Positions 1 through 7,460 of a DNA stretch of 14,829 nucleotides are shown piece by piece; the first letter of the stretch is position 1; every line of letters starts with the position of its first letter. The notes below the pieces were generated by a model that had not been told where the DNA came from, did no database searches, and worked only from the letters and a program-made list of their open reading frames with translations. The DNA is from JAMCQB01 sp947085305 (lineage in GTDB: Bacteria > Nitrospirota > Thermodesulfovibrionia > Thermodesulfovibrionales > UBA9159), in contig CAMTVV010000029.1 in NCBI GenBank assembly GCA_947085305.1, positions 1 to 14,829 of the forward strand. The letters run 5' to 3'. The position numbers and the translations under genes are program-made.

Positions 1-890
1 TGCTCAAGTCCGACCTTCAGCTCCTGCAGTCTTTCATATTCCTTGGGTCCTGCATAGACAATGAAGCTGTTGACGCCTGGTTTAACCTTCAGGGCAACCA
101 CTGTAGAATCCTGCGCATTCCATGCCTTTGCCTCGAGTACCTGACCGGACGGGACTATGGATGCAAAGAAATACTTGTCCTCCTGGGCGATCCACTTCAA
201 CCCCTCCTTGTAGATCTTTGGTTCGCCAAGCTTATTCTTCTCCAGTTCAATCCTGTCAGCGTCCTTGAGAATGACAGGGCCTACATGAGGCGCTGTTTCG
301 TCTTTTGTGTCGTGTATTCCGAAATCAGAGCCGAGGGTCAGCCAGTATTCAGGAAGGCCCTGGACTTCGTCTTTAAGGTCAACCTTGTACCTGTCTCCGT
401 AAAACGTGAAGGTCCTTCTGACGGAAAACTGCGGCGTGGCATATTCGAAGGTGATTGTTCCAGACTCTGAACCCTTCAAGGTAAGATTAGCGCCTTTTAA
501 AGAGAAGTTGGCCTTGGCGAGGCCGAAATCATCCTTTTCTCCCAGACCGAGGGGGGGGAAGAGCCCCTGAGCCTGCAGGAGGGAAACGCCCAGGCCGTTT
601 TTATCCTTATAGGTCTTCAGGGTAAATTTCTTGAGCGTTCCTCCTTTTGAGGTCAGCGTTGCAGCATAAAGCCCTGTCTCTACCGTAACATCCTGTGCCG
701 GAGACGGTTCTCCTGCGACCGGAGAAACAGCAGCAGGCGTTTCCTTTTTCACGGACCCGACCGCTGTCTCCATGGGTGGAGGCAGTGGAGCAGGCTGCCG
801 GGGTTGGAATAATGCAGAGAAATACTGGTACCCTATCAGCACTACGACTGCCAGCACAACAGCGATCAGTGTTCTTTTATCCATATCCAT
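1..890 (-). CDS. yidC: Membrane protein insertase YidC, 5' part (C-terminal half beyond window)
   Basis: YidC inserts and folds inner-membrane proteins, alone or with SecYEG. The visible part is about 296 codons; it runs off the left edge before the conserved insertase membrane core. It starts MDMDKRTLIAVVLAVVVLIG, a short positive N-terminus followed by one membrane helix (about residues 6-23). A Pro-rich linker follows, then a beta-rich periplasmic domain with recognisable blocks such as FTFYGDRYKVDL, KDADRIEL and DKYFFASIVP. This large periplasmic domain is typical of diderm YidC. I chose the ATG at 890; an ATG two codons later (884) is possible. A GGTGA lies about 9 nt upstream. The start is only 4 nt after the yidD stop, so the two are probably translated from one mRNA with rpmH. 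A run of eight C in the coding strand (551-558) is in frame here. Confidence 0.93.
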   Translation of the reverse strand, partial: MDMDKRTLIAVVLAVVVLIGYQYFSALFQPRQPAPLPPPMETAVGSVKKETPAAVSPVAGEPSPAQDVTVETGLYAATLTSKGGTLKKFTLKTYKDKNGLGVSLLQAQGLFPPLGLGEKDDFGLAKANFSLKGANLTLKGSESGTITFEYATPQFSVRRTFTFYGDRYKVDLKDEVQGLPEYWLTLGSDFGIHDTKDETAPHVGPVILKDADRIELEKNKLGEPKIYKEGLKWIAQEDKYFFASIVPSGQVLEAKAWNAQDSTVVALKVKPGVNSFIVYAGPKEYERLQELKVGLE

Positions 891-894
891 AGTA

Positions 895-1104
895 TTATTT
901 CACCGGATCGTAGCCACCCGGGTGAAAAGGGTGGCATTTCAGTATCCTCCGCAGGGAGAGATATATGCCTTTCAGGGTTCCGTATTTTTGAAGCGCCTCT
1001 ACGGAGTACACGGAACAGGTGGGCATGAACCTGCAGCTTTGCGGAAGAAATGGAGAAAGCAGATACTTATAGGCTCTCAGTATCAGAATAAATATTTTTG
1101 TCAT
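895..1104 (-). CDS. yidD: Membrane protein insertion efficiency factor YidD
   Basis: This 69-residue protein belongs to the YidD family (DUF37), a small membrane-associated helper of YidC-dependent insertion. The family signature is clear: ILRAYKYLLSPFLPQSCRFMPTCSVYSVEAL, with the conserved Cys residues in CRFMPTCS, then KGIYLSLRRILKCHPFHPGGYDPV. Its length is close to the family's usual 70-85 residues. The ATG at 1104 is the only ATG, GTG or TTG in this frame after the rpmH stop, although the frame stays open all the way up to that stop at 1228. The gene ends 4 nt before yidC starts. It follows rpmH directly because the usual intervening rnpA is missing. Confidence 0.95.
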   Translation of the reverse strand: MTKIFILILRAYKYLLSPFLPQSCRFMPTCSVYSVEALQKYGTLKGIYLSLRRILKCHPFHPGGYDPVK

Positions 1105-1227
1105 AGTTTCTTTCCCGGGCTCACCGGAAGGATGCAGGGAAAACCTTTTTTCAGAAGTGCGACAGTTGCCCCTGAATGCTCTCCGTGGCGGCAGATTCAG
1201 GCCGATGGCCCGTTGGGGGGGAAGGGG
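1105..1227 (-). other. rpmH-yidD spacer lacking rnpA
   Basis: In most bacteria rnpA (RNase P protein, about 110-120 residues) sits between rpmH and yidD. Here only 123 bp separate them. Read on the minus strand, the rpmH/yidD frame is open but has no ATG, GTG or TTG start and no RnpA-like motif such as the RNRIKR signature. The other two frames contain stops. One of them ends in a TGA overlapping the yidD ATG, but its tail does not look like RnpA. The spacer contains a 7-bp G run at 1215-1221. It may be the scar of an rnpA deletion or simply an operon spacer. Confidence 0.6.
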
Positions 1228-1368
1228 TTAAACTGCTAACCTCTTGCGTCCCTTAGCCCGTCTTCTCTGTAAGGTTCTCCTGCCTCCCTTTGTGCCCATT
1301 CTCGCCAGGAAGCCGTGAGTCCTTTTCCGCTTTATCTTGTGTGGACGGTATGTTGTATAAGTTCCCAT
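1228..1368 (-). CDS. rpmH: 50S ribosomal protein L34 (bL34)
   Basis: This 46-residue, very basic protein is bL34 of the large ribosomal subunit. It has the nearly invariant family sequence YRPHKIKRKRTHGFLARM followed by TKGGRRTLQRRRAKGRKRL. The ATG at 1368 gives MGTYTTYRPHK, slightly longer than the usual MKRTYQP start, and has a good ribosome binding site (GAGGA, 6 nt spacing). The frame extends upstream to 1731, but that part has no family similarity and crosses the promoter, so it is excluded. It is the first gene of the rpmH-yidD-yidC unit, with a promoter immediately upstream and a very short leader. Confidence 0.96.
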   Translation of the reverse strand: MGTYTTYRPHKIKRKRTHGFLARMGTKGGRRTLQRRRAKGRKRLAV

Positions 1369-1385
1369 AATTTTCCTCGAAGAAA

Positions 1386-1415
1386 AGTATAAACAGTAAG
1401 ATTGGTTAAAGTCAA
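1386..1415 (-). promoter_or_regulatory. Sigma70-type promoter for rpmH-yidD-yidC
   Basis: On the minus strand TTGACT (1415-1410) and TATACT (1391-1386) are separated by 18 bp, a near-consensus pair. Transcription would start near 1379, giving a leader of only about 10 nt that is mostly the rpmH ribosome binding site. Confidence 0.7.
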
Positions 1416-1454
1416 GATAGGAAAAAGGCAACCCTGAAATCAGCGCGCTCTTGC

Positions 1455-1463
1455 TGCTATAAT
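1455..1463 (+). promoter_or_regulatory. Extended -10 promoter for the TPR-pseudokinase gene
   Basis: TGCTATAAT at 1455-1463 is a perfect extended -10 element (TGn plus TATAAT). The -35 region at the proper distance (about 1434-1440) is weak, which fits extended -10 promoters. Transcription would start near 1470, leaving a leader of about 90 nt before the ATG at 1562. It is divergent from the rpmH promoter. Confidence 0.6.
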
Positions 1464-1561
1464 GGGGCATTACAACTGATAACGGGACCTCCGCAAAACG
1501 GAAAGGGAGCAGTAAAGCAGGAGAATGAATAATGCGCTTAAGGAAGCGAGGTTTGTGATTG

Positions 1562-2872
1562 ATGCCCTTGAGTGTTCTTGATCTGATGGCGCGTTCAGGC
1601 GCGCCGGCAATTGAGAGCCTCGGCTCAAAGATAGGACCTTCTGTCGGAGACGCAAGGGCCGGGCTTAATGTGCTTATATACATCATTATCATTCTTCTCG
1701 TCATTGCAGTTTTCTTTGTGATCGCCTTCATCTACAGGAATGCCATAAGCAGGAGACCCCAAACCACTTTGAGAGAGGATTACAGGAAAGAGGCTGAAGA
1801 TTACGAAAAAGCCGGCAGGTTTGTGTCAGCCGCAGCCATTTATGAAAGCCAGTTGAAAGAAAAGAAAAAAGCCGCAGAGCTCTATGAGAAAGGAACCGAA
1901 CTCAGACGGGCGGCAATCCTGTATGACCTGTTAGGAATGTCTGATAAGGCCAAAGAAATGTATCAGAAAGACGGCGACATTGAGAGCGCAGCAGAGGTGG
2001 CAGTGTTTGAAGGCAATTATGAGGATGCCGCGAAGCTTTACGACAGCGCAGGGAAAAAAATTGATGCTGCGATGCTTCTTGAAAAAGCGGGCAGGAGGAT
2101 GGCTGCAGTCCGGGCTTACCGCGAGGCTGGAGAATATAAGAAAGCCGCTCAACTTCTGGAGGAGGAAGGCTTGCTCAAGGAGGCAGCCGAAATGTTCAGT
2201 ATTTCACTCGGCGACAGGAATGTCGAGGACTCCATTGATGATTTTTATGCGTATGCTCTCAAGCTTGAGCGCGCGGGCGAGGCGCGGCCGGCTCTTGGGG
2301 TGTTCATCGCGATAGACCGGGTAAACCCTCTCTATCGCGATGTGAAGGAAAAACTTGCTTCCCTTGCTCCATCGCCCCCGAAAGAAGAAGACCCCGGGTC
2401 AAGGACATTGTTGAGGAGTTTCATCCGCAGCGGGAAAATCGAACCCGGTCACGCCCTGAAACTCTGGGTCCACATCCTTAAAGCCTTGCAGGAAGCATAC
2501 AAAACCGGCAAGGCTTTTGGATCTTTAAGCCCTGATACAATAGCCGTTGATCCCCATAATAATATATCGTTCCTTTCGAGAAAGGTATCTTCTGTCTATG
2601 CCTCTCCTGAAAGTCTGAAGGGGTTTACACCCGACGCATGCTCGGATGTCTATTCGGCCGGGGTTATTCTTTATGAGCTGCTTATGGGGAATCTTGACGG
2701 ACTTGGCTTAACAAGGATTACAGACACTGTGGAAGATGTCCCTGAGTGGCTCGATGAGATTGCGCTCAGGTGCGCACGCAAGGTGAGGGAAGACAGATAC
2801 CAGAGCATAGAGCTTATCTTCAGCGATATTAAGGCGCTTTCAAGAGAGAAGAAAAGCTCCGGCACAACATAA
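1562..2872 (+). CDS. Membrane-anchored TPR-like repeat protein with degenerate kinase C-lobe (pseudokinase)
   Basis: The 436-residue product has one strong membrane helix (about residues 36-58, LNVLIYIIIILLVIAVFFVI). A long helical-repeat region follows (about 75-255), rich in AAxLYExxG, AAKLYDSAG and AAQLLEEEG units resembling TPR/Sel1-type repeats. The C-terminal part (about 290-426) matches only the C-lobe of Hanks-type Ser/Thr kinases. GSLSPDTI (320-327) stands where HRDLKPENI is expected, YASPE (346-350) is the APE motif, SDVYSAGVILYELLMG (361-376) is helix F, and DRYQSIELIFSDIKAL closes the fold. The ATP-binding N-lobe is absent, and the catalytic Asp, Lys and Asn are replaced by Ser321, Ser323 and Thr326. 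No DFG is seen. It is therefore probably a non-catalytic scaffold; its partner is unknown. The ATG at 1562 is preceded by an in-frame stop at 1556; TTG 1559 or ATG 1586 are alternative starts. Confidence 0.8.
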   Translation: MPLSVLDLMARSGAPAIESLGSKIGPSVGDARAGLNVLIYIIIILLVIAVFFVIAFIYRNAISRRPQTTLREDYRKEAEDYEKAGRFVSAAAIYESQLKEKKKAAELYEKGTELRRAAILYDLLGMSDKAKEMYQKDGDIESAAEVAVFEGNYEDAAKLYDSAGKKIDAAMLLEKAGRRMAAVRAYREAGEYKKAAQLLEEEGLLKEAAEMFSISLGDRNVEDSIDDFYAYALKLERAGEARPALGVFIAIDRVNPLYRDVKEKLASLAPSPPKEEDPGSRTLLRSFIRSGKIEPGHALKLWVHILKALQEAYKTGKAFGSLSPDTIAVDPHNNISFLSRKVSSVYASPESLKGFTPDACSDVYSAGVILYELLMGNLDGLGLTRITDTVEDVPEWLDEIALRCARKVREDRYQSIELIFSDIKALSREKKSSGTT

Positions 2873-2887
2873 GAAGAACATAAGAAG
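2866..2887. repeat. Two tandem copies of an 11-bp repeat at the end of the TPR-pseudokinase gene
   Basis: AACATAAGAAG occurs twice back to back (2866-2876 and 2877-2887). The first copy holds the stop codon of the upstream gene. It looks like a small local duplication. Confidence 0.8.
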
Positions 2888-2989
2888 AACAGGGAAAGTG
2901 AACGATGGTCTCCGAACCGGTATGCATTACAGCAGCGAGCCGGCCCGCAGGAAAGACAGGATAAAGTTATATGAGAAGTTATAAAAAAG

Positions 2990-3015
2990 TTAGGTCTTCG
3001 GATTAGGTCTTCGGA
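2990..3015. repeat. Two tandem copies of a 13-bp repeat upstream of dnaE
   Basis: TTAGGTCTTCGGA occurs twice back to back (2990-3002 and 3003-3015). The 2873-3084 gap contains no gene that I can recognise. Just before this repeat, AAGTTAT-type units also recur around 2964-2990. Confidence 0.85.
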
Positions 3016-3049
3016 TATGGAGATATAAGAAGGCAGCCGTGTTTTTAAG

Positions 3050-3079
3050 TTGAACTTGTGTCGCTCCATCGGTTAATAT
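3050..3079 (+). promoter_or_regulatory. Possible dnaE promoter
   Basis: TTGAAC (3050-3055) and TAATAT (3074-3079) are 18 bp apart, each matching 4 of 6 consensus bases. If used, transcription would begin at about the dnaE ATG (3085), making a leaderless mRNA. No convincing Shine-Dalgarno sequence precedes that ATG, which is consistent. The call is weak. Confidence 0.3.
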
Positions 3080-3084
3080 TTTGT

Positions 3085-6000
3085 ATGCGCCAACATTCTG
3101 ATTACGTGCCGCTCCACCTCCATACGGAATACAGCCTGCTGGACGGATCGATCAAGATCGATGAGCTTGTGGAACTGGCGTCTCAGTACAGGATGCCTGC
3201 GGTCGCCATGACCGACCACGGCAATCTCTTCGGAGCCGTAGAGTTTTACAAGAAGGTTTCGAAGGCAGGGATAAAGCCGATCATCGGCTGCGAGGTCTAT
3301 GTGGCGCCGGCGAGCCGCTTCGAAAAGAAAGGCGAGAGCGCGCTGGAGACCTCATTTCATCTCATCCTTCTGGCCAGGGACGATCACGGATACAGGAATC
3401 TTGTGAGCCTTGTTTCGAAGGCATATACCGAGGGATTCTATTACAAGCCGAGGATTGACAGAGACCTCCTTGCTCAATACAACGGAGGACTCATAGGCCT
3501 GTCTGCCTGCCTGAAAGGGGAAGTCCCATATTATGTGAGCAAGGATATGACCGAAAAGGCGCGGCAGAGCGCCCTTGAGTACAAGAATATACTCGGGCCC
3601 GAGAATTTCTATATCGAGCTCCAGGACAACGGGCTCGAGTCCCAGGAGAAGGCGAACCGGAAACTCGTGGAGCTTGCCGATGAACTCCACATCGGCATCG
3701 TCGCAACCAATGACTGCCACTACCTGAGAAAGGAAGATGCGCGCGCCCATGATATTCTCCTTTGTATCCAGACAGGGAAAACAGTGAGCGACGCAAACAG
3801 AATGAGGTTCGAGACCAATGAGTTCTATCTCAAGTCCGCCGAGGAGATGAAGAGGGCGTTTTCCGAGATCCCGTCCGCGGTGCTGGCAACCAGGCAGATT
3901 GCCGAGCGATGCAATGTGGAATTCAACCTCGGAGTGAGCCTGCTGCCTATGTACAAAGTGGAGAACGGGACGCCGGAGGAATATTTGAAGAAACTAGCGC
4001 TGGATGGTCTTCGGGAGAAATTCGGCCCGGAGCCTTCAGAGGTCTATAAAAACAGGCTGAGGACCGAGCTGGATATCATCAACAGGATGCACTATGCATC
4101 CTATTTCCTCATTGTCTGGGACTTCATCCACTATGCAAGGAAGAACAGTATCCCCGTAGGTCCCGGCAGGGGCTCTGCTGCGGGAAGCCTGGTGGCGTTC
4201 TGCCTCGGGATAACAGAGATTGACCCCATAAAATACAATCTCCTTTTCGAAAGGTTTCTGAACCCCGATAGAATAAGCATGCCTGATATTGATGTGGATT
4301 TCTGCAAGGACAGAAGGGGCGAGGTGATATCCTATGTTTCGAAGAAGTACGGCAATGACCGAGTTGCCCAGATAATTACCTTTGGAACCATGGCTGCCAA
4401 GGCTGCCATAAGAGATGTGGGGAGGTCCCTGGACATCCCCTACGCCGAGGTGGACAGGATCGCAAAACTGGTCCCCAACACCGTGAATATAACCATAGAC
4501 GAGGCGTTGAAACTTGAACCACAGCTTAAAGAAATATATGATAACAATCCGAAAGTTAAGGAAATTCTTGATATAGCCAGGAGACTGGAGGGGCTCTGCC
4601 GGCATGCCTCGACCCATGCCGCCGGAGTGGTGGTTTCTCCAGAACCCCTCACCGAATATGCCCCCCTTTACAAGAACCCTGCGGATGGAACCATTACGAC
4701 CCAGTTCGATATGGGATCAGTGGAAGCCATCGGGCTTCTGAAGTTCGACTTTCTCGGACTTAAAACCCTTACGGTTATCGAAAAGACCATCGGGTATATC
4801 AGGTCCAACGGCGCTGCATTCTCTCTTGAGGATATTCCCCTGGACGATCCCAAGACTTACAAACTGCTGAGTTCCGGCCAGACAACGGGCGTGTTCCAGC
4901 TCGAAAGCGCGGGCATGCGGGACATCCTTGTGCGAATGCAGCCGAACCGCTTCGAAGAGCTCATTGCCCTTGTTGCCCTCTACCGTCCTGGTCCCATGGC
5001 CTGGATCGATGACTTCATCAAACGGAAAAAAGGAGAGGCGAAGATACCCTACGAGCTGCCCCAGCTTAAGGAGATCCTGGCCGAGACCTATGGGATTATT
5101 CTGTACCAGGAACAGGTAATGATGATCGCCAACAGGATAGCTAATTTCTCCATGGGACAGGCCGACATTCTGCGGCGGGCCATGGGCAAGAAGAAGGCTG
5201 AAGAGATGGAGGAACAGAAGGAGGACTTTGTCAAGGGCGCGGTGGCTAACGGGATATCTGAGAAGAAGGCCAGGCGACTTTTCGAAAATATGGAGCCTTT
5301 TGCCAAATACGGTTTCAACAAGTCCCATTCCGCAGCCTATGCCTATATTGCTTACCAGACCGCCTATCTCAAGACCCACTTCCCCGTGGAGTTCATGGCA
5401 GCTACTATGAGCTCGGATACGGACAACACGGACAAGATCGTAAAGTCCTTTGCGGAATGCAGAAAGATGTCCATTGACATTTTGCCCCCGGATATCAACC
5501 AGAGCGGCAAGGAATTCAAGGTGATCGGGCAGGCCATACGCTTTGGCCTCGAAGCGCTGAAGGGTGTGGGCGCGGCTGCTATCGAGTCCATACTCGAGGC
5601 GAGGGAGAAGGACGGTCTTTTCACCTCCATGGAAGATTTTCTCCGGAGGATGGACGGCAGGAAGGTAAACAAAAAGGTTGTGGAGAGTCTCATCAAGGCC
5701 GGGGCCTTCGATTCCTTTGACATGCTCAGGGCAAGGGCGTTGACCATGTTCAACAATGCCGCCAACGGCGATGCCTCTATGGGCAGCCTCTTTGATCAGC
5801 AGGACATTTTTGGGGAAGGCGGCAGTAAGGAGCTAAAAGAGTGGGACGAGCTGACGCTCCTGAGATATGAAAAAGATGCGCTGGGCTTTTACATCACCGG
5901 TCATCCCCTGTCGCGGTATAGGGAAGCCCTTTCTGCAATGAAGATCAGGGGAATGTCTGAACTGGAGGATACTGCCGACAAGGAAGAGGTCCAGGTGGCA

Positions 6001-6477
6001 GGCGTGGTGAGCGTCATTAAAAAGATCAAGACCAAGGGCAAGGCGGAAAGCATGGCGTACTTTACACTTGAAGACGAAGAGGGGAGCGCGGAAGCCATTG
6101 TATTCCCCGAACTTTACAGGAATATGGCGGATGTCCTTGTTAAGGATGGTCTGGTGGCTGTGAAAGGAACCGTTGATAAAACCGAGAAAGGGCTTAAGAT
6201 TGTATCCAGGGAGGTTGTGAAGCTTGATGATCTGATCGCGAGGAACGGCGCTCAGAAGATGGAAATAACGCTGCAGAAGAATTCGTTGCCTCCGGAAAAT
6301 CTCAAGACCCTCAAAGAACTGTTGTCCGCCTGCGCAGGAAGATGTCTCCTGCACCTCAGGATAGAGGTGAACGGGTCCTGTGCAGTCATTGCCACGGGTC
6401 TTCGGGTTGAACCTTCCGATATGTTAGTCGAAAAGATCGAGGGCCTCCTCGGAAAGGGTGCGGTTAAACTGGGGTGA
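3085..6477 (+). CDS. dnaE: DNA polymerase III subunit alpha (DnaE)
   Basis: This is the replicative polymerase catalytic subunit, 1130 residues from the ATG (E. coli 1160). The N-terminal PHP domain begins HLHTEYSLLDG (His11, His13), with TDHGN (Asp44, His45), GCEVY (Glu70) and NDCHY (Asp210, His212). The polymerase domain has GPGRGSAAGSLVAFCLG, then the catalytic PDIDVDFC (Asp401, Asp403) and KFDFLGLKTLT (Asp555). A helix-hairpin-helix region, an OB fold (about 968-1045, VQVAGVVSVIKKIK) and a short C-terminal domain follow. There is no inserted exonuclease, so it is DnaE-type rather than PolC. I prefer the ATG at 3085 because it begins MRQHSDYVPLHLHTEYS; a GTG at 3058 would add 9 residues with no better binding site. 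The TGA overlaps the accA GTG by 4 nt (GTGA), and dnaE-accA adjacency is also known from E. coli. Confidence 0.97.
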   Translation: MRQHSDYVPLHLHTEYSLLDGSIKIDELVELASQYRMPAVAMTDHGNLFGAVEFYKKVSKAGIKPIIGCEVYVAPASRFEKKGESALETSFHLILLARDDHGYRNLVSLVSKAYTEGFYYKPRIDRDLLAQYNGGLIGLSACLKGEVPYYVSKDMTEKARQSALEYKNILGPENFYIELQDNGLESQEKANRKLVELADELHIGIVATNDCHYLRKEDARAHDILLCIQTGKTVSDANRMRFETNEFYLKSAEEMKRAFSEIPSAVLATRQIAERCNVEFNLGVSLLPMYKVENGTPEEYLKKLALDGLREKFGPEPSEVYKNRLRTELDIINRMHYASYFLIVWDFIHYARKNSIPVGPGRGSAAGSLVAFCLGITEIDPIKYNLLFERFLNPDRISMPDIDVDFCKDRRGEVISYVSKKYGNDRVAQIITFGTMAAKAAIRDVGRSLDIPYAEVDRIAKLVPNTVNITIDEALKLEPQLKEIYDNNPKVKEILDIARRLEGLCRHASTHAAGVVVSPEPLTEYAPLYKNPADGTITTQFDMGSVEAIGLLKFDFLGLKTLTVIEKTIGYIRSNGAAFSLEDIPLDDPKTYKLLSSGQTTGVFQLESAGMRDILVRMQPNRFEELIALVALYRPGPMAWIDDFIKRKKGEAKIPYELPQLKEILAETYGIILYQEQVMMIANRIANFSMGQADILRRAMGKKKAEEMEEQKEDFVKGAVANGISEKKARRLFENMEPFAKYGFNKSHSAAYAYIAYQTAYLKTHFPVEFMAATMSSDTDNTDKIVKSFAECRKMSIDILPPDINQSGKEFKVIGQAIRFGLEALKGVGAAAIESILEAREKDGLFTSMEDFLRRMDGRKVNKKVVESLIKAGAFDSFDMLRARALTMFNNAANGDASMGSLFDQQDIFGEGGSKELKEWDELTLLRYEKDALGFYITGHPLSRYREALSAMKIRGMSELEDTADKEEVQVAGVVSVIKKIKTKGKAESMAYFTLEDEEGSAEAIVFPELYRNMADVLVKDGLVAVKGTVDKTEKGLKIVSREVVKLDDLIARNGAQKMEITLQKNSLPPENLKTLKELLSACAGRCLLHLRIEVNGSCAVIATGLRVEPSDMLVEKIEGLLGKGAVKLG

Positions 6478-7460
6478 GATATTACCTTGAGTTCGAAAAA
6501 CCTCTGGAGGATCTGGAAACGAAGATAGACGAGTTGAGGCGTCTCTCCGACGGGAAGGACCTTGATATTACCTCGGAGATCAGGAAAATGGAGAAAAAGG
6601 CAAAGGAGCGCCGCTCAGAGATATTTTCGAACCTCACTCCGTGGCAAAAGACGATGATCGCGCGGCATCCCGACAGGCCGTATACCCTTGATTATATCTC
6701 CCTCATTGCCAGGGATTTCATCGAGCTTCACGGCGACAGGAGGTTTGCTGATGACCCCTCCATTGTCGGAGGGTTAGGCAGGATTGGGGATGTCACTTTC
6801 ATGATCATCGGGCACCAGAAGGGGAGGGGCACAAAGGAGAGGATCTACAGGAATTTCGGCCAGCCCCATCCTGAAGGCTACCGGAAGACGCTCCGGCTCA
6901 TGAAGCTTGCAGAGCGGTTCAAGAGGCCGATCCTCACCTTCATTGACACGCCCGGCGCCTTCCCCGGCATCGGCGCGGAAGAGAGGGGACAGGCAGAGGC
7001 CATTGCCACGAACCTTATGGAGATGTCCAGACTGAAGACCCCCATTATTTCGGTGGTCATCGGCGAGGGGGGAAGCGGCGGGGCCATCGCCCTTGGGGTG
7101 GCTGACCGGCTCTACATGCTCGAGCATTCCGTATACTCTGTCATATCCCCTGAAGGCTGTGCCGCAATCCTCTGGAAGAAGGGCGGAGAAATCGGTACCG
7201 AAGAATTTTCAAAGGCTGCGGAGGCCCTCAGGCTCACTGCCTACGATCTTCTTAAATTCAAGGTCATTGATGAGGTGATCCCCGAACCCCTCGGCGGCGC
7301 CCACAGGGATCCCGCTTTCACCGCGGAGAGGATCGTGGAAACGGTTGTGAAAGCCCTTGAGGAAGTGAAGACGAAGACGCCTTCAAAACTTGTAGACGAG
7401 AGGTACAAAAGATTGAGGAAGATCGGAATATTCGAAGAAGGAGCTGCTGATAAGAAATGA
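6474..7460 (+). CDS. accA: Acetyl-CoA carboxylase carboxyltransferase subunit alpha
   Basis: AccA pairs with AccD to move the carboxyl group from carboxybiotin to acetyl-CoA, forming malonyl-CoA for fatty acid synthesis in the cytoplasm. The 328-residue protein (E. coli 319) starts MRYYLEFEKPLEDLETKIDEL, matching the family N-terminus. It contains ARHPDRPYTLDYI, FIELHGDRRFADD, FIDTPGAFPGIGAEERGQ, and the glycine-rich IGEGGSGGAIALGVADR followed by SVISPEGCAAILWK, which are the crotonase-fold segments that hold the CoA substrate. The start is GTG, overlapping the dnaE stop in GTGA, so translation is probably coupled. It overlaps the next gene by an ATGA. No accD is visible in the window. Confidence 0.97.
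   Translation: MRYYLEFEKPLEDLETKIDELRRLSDGKDLDITSEIRKMEKKAKERRSEIFSNLTPWQKTMIARHPDRPYTLDYISLIARDFIELHGDRRFADDPSIVGGLGRIGDVTFMIIGHQKGRGTKERIYRNFGQPHPEGYRKTLRLMKLAERFKRPILTFIDTPGAFPGIGAEERGQAEAIATNLMEMSRLKTPIISVVIGEGGSGGAIALGVADRLYMLEHSVYSVISPEGCAAILWKKGGEIGTEEFSKAAEALRLTAYDLLKFKVIDEVIPEPLGGAHRDPAFTAERIVETVVKALEEVKTKTPSKLVDERYKRLRKIGIFEEGAADKK

Noticed and set aside
772..1239. 155-codon plus-strand frame opposite yidC, yidD and the rpmH end
   Set aside because: It lies antisense to genes with clear family matches, and its translation shows no domain or sensible composition.
1369..1561. Replication origin next to rpmH
   Set aside because: rpmH is often near oriC, but I see no DnaA boxes of the TTATCCACA type and no dnaA gene in the window.
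1369..1731. Upstream extension of the rpmH frame to 1731
   Set aside because: It crosses the rpmH promoter and the divergent gene's start, and bL34 is only about 45 residues; the ATG at 1368 has a proper ribosome binding site.
2866..3015. CRISPR or larger repeat array in the gap before dnaE
   Set aside because: Each repeat occurs only twice, directly adjacent, with no spacers, so these are simple local duplications.
4036..4617. 193-codon minus-strand frame inside dnaE
   Set aside because: Shadow of the dnaE coding frame; the dnaE motifs PDIDVDFC and FGTMAAKAAIRDVGR are encoded on the other strand here.
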